A DNA stretch of 64,000 nucleotides from JBKEDF01 sp047975325 (GTDB lineage Bacteria; Pseudomonadota; Alphaproteobacteria; Rhodobacterales; Rhodobacteraceae). A program made the position numbers and the translations under genes. The DNA lies in the NCBI GenBank assembly GCA_047975325.1, contig JBKEDF010000041.1, positions 17,623-81,622 of the forward strand. The letters are read 5' to 3'. This document shows positions 59,010 to 64,000 of this stretch, one piece after another (the first letter of the stretch is position 1; every line of letters starts with the position of its first letter). The notes below the pieces were generated by a model. It had not been told where the DNA came from and ran no database searches. It worked only from the letters and a program-made list of their open reading frames with translations.

Positions 59010-60317
59010 TCAGCTTTCGCGCAACGCATGTGTCATGGGACGCAGCAATGGTGCCAGAAGCCAGGCTGCAAGCGTGCGTTCGCCGGTGGAAAGGAACGCC
59101 TGAACCGGCATGCCGGGGCGCAATTCATGGCCGCGGGGCAGCTTGTCCTGTTCCAGTCGCAGGGACACGCGATAAAAGCTTCTGCCGGATTGCGGATCGT
59201 TTGCGACACCGGGTGGAATACGGGTCACGATTGCCGGCAAGCGTGGCATATTGCGCGGATCCAGACCGGAAATCTGCACCTCGGCCGGCTGGCCTTCGAA
59301 GATATTTTCGATATTGCGCGGATCTACGGAAATCTCGATTTCCATCGCGCGGTCGGTCGGAACGATTTCGGCAAGGGTGGCGCCGGCCGCGATGACGGCT
59401 CCGGGGGCAGGGACCGTCAGTTCATGGATGATGCCGGAAATCGGCGCATGCAATGTACTGCGTGCAAGTGTTTCGCGAAGCGAGATCACCTCGGTCTTAA
59501 GTTCCTGAATTCTGCCGCTTACATCGCGCAATCCCGATGCGATATCTTCCTGACGGAGGTTTTCTTCCTGAATCAAGGACAGCGCCGCCGCCCGGCGTGA
59601 GCCTTCGAGACGTGCTTTTTCTGCCCGCAGCCTTGCCAAGTTCCCTTCAAGGGTGGCGTTCTGGCGGCGGATTTCGGTCAGGGCCGATTGTCTTGCCAGA
59701 TTTCGGGCGGTGAGATCTGCCATCCGTTCCAGATCATCGGTCAGAATATCGGCTTCTTCCGTTGCCGCGGCGATCTGCGCGGCAAGTCCGGAAATCTGGG
59801 CAAGGATCTGACTGTCGGTTTCGCGGGTCTGTTGCCGCAGATGGTCCAACTGGGCCAGTCGCGTTTCGAACAGGGCCTTTTGCCTGCTGGTTGCGACGGC
59901 CATGTCGGGGGTGGGGAAAGGCAGCGGCGATGTGGTGAAATCGGGGGTTATCTGGCCCTGCGCCTCTGCATTCAGTCGCGCCTCCTCCGCCAGGGCCTGG
60001 GCAAGCTGTTCCATGGCGATATTCAGGCGGGCCTGGGGCAATGCCGGATCAAGCGTCAGGATCGTATCGCCGGCTTCAACCCTGTCACCGCTTTTGACCG
60101 CAACATGGGTTACGATGCCGGGGTTGAGGCTTTGCACCGGCTGGGGTTTGCCTTCAACCAATATCCTGCCCTGCACGATAACGGCCCCGTCAAGCGGAGC
60201 CATCGCGGCCATCCCAAGGCTCAGGGCAAGCAGGATGATGCCGACGAAGCTTGCACGGCTGAGGGAGCCTGTATCGACTGCGGGTTTCGGATTTTCAATG
60301 ACTGGCGGGCTGAACAT
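59010..60317 (-). CDS. Type I secretion periplasmic adaptor, HlyD/PrtE family
   Basis: This 435-residue membrane-fusion protein bridges the inner-membrane ABC exporter and the outer-membrane TolC channel. It has a single membrane helix near residues 24-43, a biotinyl-lipoyl-like half (VQSLNPGIVTHVAVKSGDRVEAG), and long coiled-coil regions at about 95-290. The second half, STLHAPISGIIHELTVPAPGAVI, lies at about 300. The C-terminus is a beta-barrel type segment. I start at 60317, one base after the ABC gene stop, so the two are coupled. Confidence 0.9.
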   Translation of the reverse strand: MFSPPVIENPKPAVDTGSLSRASFVGIILLALSLGMAAMAPLDGAVIVQGRILVEGKPQPVQSLNPGIVTHVAVKSGDRVEAGDTILTLDPALPQARLNIAMEQLAQALAEEARLNAEAQGQITPDFTTSPLPFPTPDMAVATSRQKALFETRLAQLDHLRQQTRETDSQILAQISGLAAQIAAATEEADILTDDLERMADLTARNLARQSALTEIRRQNATLEGNLARLRAEKARLEGSRRAAALSLIQEENLRQEDIASGLRDVSGRIQELKTEVISLRETLARSTLHAPISGIIHELTVPAPGAVIAAGATLAEIVPTDRAMEIEISVDPRNIENIFEGQPAEVQISGLDPRNMPRLPAIVTRIPPGVANDPQSGRSFYRVSLRLEQDKLPRGHELRPGMPVQAFLSTGERTLAAWLLAPLLRPMTHALRES

Positions 60318-60318
60318 C

Positions 60319-62181
60319 TTATTCCCCGGGTCTGGGTGATATAGTGGTGAGGACGGGGCGGGTGCCGGAATCCCGCGTTTTGACCAGCACGGGTTTTGAC
60401 GAAGGCAACCTGTCATCCGATTGTGGCCTGATTATGAGAGGGCGATGCCCTTCGGCCTTGATGACGACCCCGCCCGGTATGGATGCGGGCTTTGGCACAT
60501 GCTGCGGCGTGAGATTGAGAAGTACCTCATCGCGTGGCCCGTCCTGCTGGATCTTGCCATCCTGAAGCAGCATGAGGCGATCCACCGCCGCGAAGGCCCC
60601 CGCCCTGTGGGCCAGAACGATCACGGTGCAACCTTCCTGCCTGCGGGCCTCAAGGCTGCGGGCAAGGGCCGTTTCACCCGCAATGTCCAGATGTGCGTTC
60701 GGTTCATCCAGAACGAGGATCTTCGGATTTCCAAACAGGGCCCGCGCCAGGCCTATCCGCTGCATTTGCCCGCCGGAAAGCGGCGGATCGCCTTCACCGA
60801 TTTCAGTGCCATAGCCATTTGGCAGGCGCAGGATCATCTCATGGACGCCTGCGGCCTGCGCGGCGTGGATGACCTCATCATCCCTGGCCGTGGGGTCGAA
60901 GCGGGCGATATTGTCCCGGATGGTGCCCGGCAACAACAGAACATTTTGCGGCAGGTAACCGATCTGGCGCCCCAGAAGGTCGGGATCCCATTGTGTGGCC
61001 GTGGCCCCGTTGAAACGGATTTCCCCTGCATCCGGCGATAGCGCCCCGACAATCAGCCGGGCCAGCGTGGATTTTCCACAGGCGGACGGACCAATGATGC
61101 CCAGACCTTCCCCGGGATCAATCCGAAAGGAAAGATCATCAAGCATGGGATCCATGTTGTGCTGATCTGGCTGCGCCCAATGGCTTAGCCCTTCGACTTC
61201 AATCAAGCCGGAAAGGGCGGGAAGGTTTACCTTGCGGGGGGTGGTTTCGGCTGGAAGGGCGCGCAGCCGATCATGCGCGGCACGGGCCTGGGCTAGATTG
61301 CGCCATTGACCGATAAGCTGATCCACCGGGGCAAGTGCGCGACCGGACAGGATGGAGGCGGCAACAATTGCACCCGCCGTGATGGATCCTTCGATCACGA
61401 GCCAGGCGGCCGCCGTCAGAAGGCCGGATTGCAACAGCATCCGCAAACTGCGCGAAAGGGCCGACAGGCTTTCGGACGGTTCGAAACCCTGTTGTTGGTG
61501 ATGCAGTTTCGATTGGTGAAAGCCAAGCCAGTGACGCGCCACCGCCCCCGACATGCCAAGCGCGGCAATGGCGCCGGCGGAATTTTGCGCACCCCGGGCG
61601 AAACGTTGCTGCATTGTCATGATTTCATGGCTCGTCACCATGGGGCGAGCCAGGGCGACACGATTCATCAAGGCAAGGCAGACCGCAAGCGCCATCCCCA
61701 GAACGGTCAGACCACCGAGGATCGGATGCAGCAGGAAGAGAACCGCAAGGAAGACCAGCGTAAAGGGCAGATCGAAAAGGGCAAGCATGGCCGGGCCGGA
61801 CATGACGGTGCGCAATACCTCAAGATCGCCGGTAAATGTGGATAGAACCCCGGGCAGGCGCCGGGTTTCCATGTCCGCGGCAAAGCAACGTTGTGCCAGC
61901 GCGTCATCAAGCTGCAGTGAAAGCCGCGACAAGAGCCGCATGCGCAGACCGTCATAGAATGCCAGGAAACCATAGAGACCGACCACGATGGCGAAAAGGG
62001 CCAGCAAGGTGGGTATCGAGCCGGAGGTAAGCACCCGGTCATAGATCTGCAACATGTAGATCGAGCCGGTCAGCATCAATACGCTGATGATGGCCGAAAG
62101 CCCCGCTGTCTTGATCAACCCGCCGCGAATCCCGCGCAGCGCGGCGACATAGGGGGAAAGGATGTCAGGTCGTTCTCGCAT
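60319..62181 (-). CDS. Type I secretion ABC transporter, PrtD family
   Basis: This 620-residue half-transporter exports a protein substrate directly to the outside. A six-helix membrane domain (about residues 20-310) begins SPYVAALRGIRGGLIKTAGL. The ATPase has Walker A IGPSACGKSTLARLIVG near 370, PQNVLLLPGTIRDNI, signature LSGGQMQRIGLARAL, Walker B ILVLDEPNAHLD and H-loop VLAHR. PrtD-type exporters lack the peptidase-like C39 domain of HlyB, and none is seen here. An unusual proline-rich tail of about 65 residues follows the last conserved segment. GGAG precedes the ATG at 62181; upstream codons to 62217 are not credible. Confidence 0.9.
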   Translation of the reverse strand: MRERPDILSPYVAALRGIRGGLIKTAGLSAIISVLMLTGSIYMLQIYDRVLTSGSIPTLLALFAIVVGLYGFLAFYDGLRMRLLSRLSLQLDDALAQRCFAADMETRRLPGVLSTFTGDLEVLRTVMSGPAMLALFDLPFTLVFLAVLFLLHPILGGLTVLGMALAVCLALMNRVALARPMVTSHEIMTMQQRFARGAQNSAGAIAALGMSGAVARHWLGFHQSKLHHQQQGFEPSESLSALSRSLRMLLQSGLLTAAAWLVIEGSITAGAIVAASILSGRALAPVDQLIGQWRNLAQARAAHDRLRALPAETTPRKVNLPALSGLIEVEGLSHWAQPDQHNMDPMLDDLSFRIDPGEGLGIIGPSACGKSTLARLIVGALSPDAGEIRFNGATATQWDPDLLGRQIGYLPQNVLLLPGTIRDNIARFDPTARDDEVIHAAQAAGVHEMILRLPNGYGTEIGEGDPPLSGGQMQRIGLARALFGNPKILVLDEPNAHLDIAGETALARSLEARRQEGCTVIVLAHRAGAFAAVDRLMLLQDGKIQQDGPRDEVLLNLTPQHVPKPASIPGGVVIKAEGHRPLIIRPQSDDRLPSSKPVLVKTRDSGTRPVLTTISPRPGE

Positions 62182-62502
62182 AGCTTCTCCGTCTGGCCGG
62201 TCTGGCATTTCCGGCAAGAAGATGAATACCCGCGGAACTGGCCTGTTACGGGGCTAAATTATGGCGGAACTCGGTTTACTTTCCAGCTATTTTACAACCA
62301 GCAGTATCATGTTCCATTTTCACGCCCATCCTGATCGACCGGCAAGACGCGGCCGTGAGTTGCCGTATGACCTGCCGTGGCGGGGTTTGGGGGGCATTTG
62401 CACATGTTGCACGGGATGCCATTTCGGTATTCAGGGCGCTTTCCGGCAATTGTCCATGCAATGCGGGAAAGGGTGCAACCGACCCGGCGGGTCGATTCCC
62501 CC
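62182..62502. other. Intergenic stretch upstream of the type I secretion genes
   Basis: About 320 bases lie between the exporter start and the tRNA promoter. Part of it (62255-62310) is AT-rich, with TATTTTACAACCAGCAGTATC, and may hold the exporter promoter reading leftward. Short open frames on both strands here have no family resemblance and no convincing ribosome-binding site. I see no repeat or RNA motif. Confidence 0.4.
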
Positions 62503-62531
62503 TTGACGCCCTGCGACGGCTGACCTAGTGA
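62503..62531 (+). promoter_or_regulatory. Promoter of the CAT-anticodon tRNA gene
   Basis: TTGACG at 62503-62508 and TAGTGA at 62526-62531 are spaced 17 bases apart, a good housekeeping-sigma arrangement for an alphaproteobacterium. They end 12 bases before the mature tRNA, leaving room for a short 5' leader. Confidence 0.6.
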
Positions 62532-62543
62532 CGCGCCTCAAGT

Positions 62544-62620
62544 GGCTAGGTAGCTCAGCTGGTTAGAGCGTGCGACTCATAATCGCAAGGTCGAGGGTTC
62601 AAGTCCCTCCCTCGCCACCA
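62544..62620 (+). tRNA. tRNA with CAT anticodon (Met elongator, or Ile2 if lysidine-modified)
   Basis: The 77-base cloverleaf has acceptor GGCTAGG and CCTCGCC followed by ACCA. The D-arm contains AGCTCAGCTGGTTAGAGC, the anticodon stem-loop is TGCGA-CTCATAA-TCGCA, and the T-arm is GAGGG-TTCAAGT-CCCTC. The anticodon is CAT and the encoded CCA end is present. Acceptor position 4 (T) does not pair with position 69 (C); a G at position 4 would pair perfectly. Initiator features (unpaired position 1-72, three GC pairs in the anticodon stem) are absent. Elongator Met is most likely, with Ile2 possible because the GCGACTCATAATCGC arm resembles that class. Confidence 0.92.
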
Positions 62621-62911
62621 TCCATCCCCGACTGCCAATGCCCCATAAGCCTGCACGTTTTGGCGGTTTTCATACGATCCCCCTGTCAAGAGGAAAGTTC
62701 AAAAGCCGCAAAAACCTTGTTTGATCGGCTTGTACCCTTTCGCAGGCAGAACATTTGCTTGCGCAAAGCAGCCATTGACGTGTGCCGCAGCAAAATTCGG
62801 CTCTGATGAAGGTTTTTCGACGCGGGCCATGGCGGCCGGTATCGGCTTGGTGTGGGTGTGGCCCGCGTTGACAAACCTCTCAGGGAAGAAGCCGCGGGAG
62901 TTGGGCGCCAC
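62621..62911. other. Segment between the tRNA and the IS91-family transposase
   Basis: About 290 bases hold no gene I can support. It probably includes the end of the IS91-family element downstream of its transposase. IS91 elements have no terminal inverted repeats or target duplications, so I cannot place the boundary by eye. Several overlapping open frames occur on both strands, but none has a ribosome-binding site with a recognisable product. Confidence 0.4.
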
Positions 62912-63964
62912 CTATGGGGAAAGAGCGTTGTCGGCTGGTTCTCTGACAGCGACGGGCGCGATGTTGTTTTTGCGCGCGGCATTCGCCAACAGGCCGTAGT
63001 GGCGGATACGGTGGAAGCCGTCTGGCAGAGCGTGCATCAAGAAGCGGCGGCTGAACTCATGTGTATCAAGTCGCATGACCTTCATGCGGTCCCCGCGTTT
63101 GATCTTGTAGTCCTTCCAGCGGAACGCCACCATGTCCGCGTCGGCACTGACCAGGCGGCTGTTCGAGATGGCAATGCGATGTGTGTACCGGCTCAGGTAA
63201 GCCAACACAGCCTCGGGCCCGCCGAAGGGCGGTTTGGCATAGACCACCCATTCGGTTTTGCGGCACGGGGCAAGCCACTCGGCGAAGGCATCAGCATCGG
63301 CCAGGCCACTCAAGTTGTCAAAGAAGGAGGACCTCCCGCGCGGTGCAGCGCCATGAGCCCGGCAAGGAACAGCCGCCGGAACAATCTGGATAGGACGCGG
63401 ACCGGCAGGAAGAACCCCGGCTTGCAGCCGATCCAACGAGAGCCGTCTGGCGACAGACCGCCACCCGGCACTATCATGTGCACATGAGGGTGGTGTGTCA
63501 TCGCCACCCCATGTGTGCGGCACCGACGTCATACCGACGCGAGCGCCCATGCGCTTGGGATCGGCAGCAATGGTCACCACCGTCTCAGCTGATGCTTTGA
63601 ACAGCAGCCCATATACTTCCCGCTTGTTCCAATAGGCGATGTGGGCAATCTCGGCTGGCAGCGTGAAGACCAGATGGAAGTACTCCACCGACAGCAGGTC
63701 CTCGGCCTGCGCTGCCATCCAGTCACGTGCAGCCGGGCCCTGGCATTTGGGGCAGTGTCGGTTCTTGCAGCTGTTGTAGGCGATGTGCTGGTGGTTGCAC
63801 TTGGTGCAGGCCGCCACATGACCGTCGAGCGCCTCTGTCCGGCAGGCTTCAATGGCGGACATCACCTTGAGTTGCGCGAGGCTCAGATGTCCTGCATTGG
63901 CCCGCCGATAAACTGGCCCATGATCACGAAGGATGTCGGCAACCTCCAGCGCGTGCCGTGGCAC
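62912..63964 (-). pseudogene. IS91-family transposase, catalytic segment out of frame
   Basis: A 350-codon open frame from GTG at 63964 resembles IS91-family rolling-circle transposases. It has the zinc-finger region CTKCNHQHIAYNSCKNRHCPKCQ (near residues 53-75), FHLVFTLPAEIAHIAYWNK and VGMTSVPHTW. After residue 230 it resumes with FFDNLSGLADADAFAEWLAP and AVLAYLSRYTHRIAISNSRL. Between them, the HUH metal-binding motif (HHPHVHMIV) and the following PGFFLPVRVLSRLFRRLF are encoded one base out of frame, at 63310-63507. Two indels near 63505 and 63330 cancel each other, so the frame stays open but the active site is lost. Transposition by this copy is unlikely. Confidence 0.8.
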
Positions 63965-64000
63965 GCTAATCGCTCCGTCAGGTCACATCCCGCATATGTT
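62912..64000 (-). mobile_element. IS91-family insertion sequence (ends not located)
   Basis: The transposase gene defines an IS91-type element that continues at least to the right edge of the window. IS91 elements move by rolling-circle replication and lack inverted repeats, so no boundary can be set from this sequence. The left end lies somewhere between the tRNA and the transposase stop. Proximity to a tRNA gene and the type I secretion genes makes this a likely accessory-DNA border. Confidence 0.6.

Noticed and set aside
62261..62506. 81-codon frame between the type I exporter and the tRNA
   Set aside because: It has no clear ribosome-binding site and no family resemblance, and it runs into the tRNA promoter.
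1..64000. CRISPR arrays, rRNA genes or a prophage
   Set aside because: No regularly spaced direct repeats, no rRNA-like sequence and no phage structural genes were seen anywhere in the window.

Overview
The window looks like chromosomal DNA of an aerobic alphaproteobacterium, most probably Rhodobacterales. It is uniformly GC-rich and tightly packed, with many 4-base ATGA gene overlaps. It has several TRAP transporters, the late-cobalt-insertion (aerobic) cobalamin pathway, and a gltA/gltX/comEC neighbourhood of the kind I associate with that order. Genus cannot be decided from the sequence alone.

Region 1 (1-14 kb) is a catabolic locus. Two paralogous TRAP systems diverge from a 437-base gap. 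The leftward unit is SDR-dctP-dctQ-dctM and the rightward unit is dctP-dctQ-dctM-aminotransferase. One binding protein has a Sec-type leader and the other a twin-arginine leader. Facing them is a leftward unit: accB, accC, a second accB-like carrier without the biotinyl lysine, an SDR, pxpB, pxpC and a Nac-like LysR regulator. Biotin carboxylase plus AHS1/AHS2 (PxpB/PxpC) resembles a urea-carboxylase-type enzyme split into subunits. No pxpA is present, so the substrate is open.

Region 2 (14-28 kb) is mostly housekeeping: pirin, a PAS_5 protein, yicC-gmk-gamma-carbonic anhydrase, an orphan EnvZ-like kinase, metY, a lipoprotein lytic transglycosylase, a Ubi-type hydroxylase, gltA, gltX and comEC.

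Region 3 (27.8-48.9 kb) is a cobalamin island with two B12 riboswitches. The first precedes btuD-btuF-btuC, L-threonine kinase and cobC. The second precedes DUF1636-cobW-cobN-cobG-cobH-cobI-cobJ, continuing as cobL-cobE-cobM-cobB-cobA-cobF. cobQ-cobO and cobK lie on the opposite strand. The late-insertion ring-modifying enzymes are all here. cobS/cobT, cbiB (cobD), cobP, cobV, cobU and bluB are not in the window.

Region 4 (48.9-58.9 kb) holds a siderophore-type ABC importer. It also holds a second catabolic locus in which a FAD-linked 2-hydroxyacid dehydrogenase and a TRAP transporter diverge from a DapA/NanA-family lyase and a GntR regulator. Two palindromes lie in the shared promoter.

Region 5 (59-64 kb) has a type I secretion pair (HlyD/PrtD type) without a visible substrate and a tRNA with CAT anticodon carrying an acceptor-stem mismatch. 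It ends with an IS91-family transposase whose HUH catalytic segment is read out of frame between two compensating indels.
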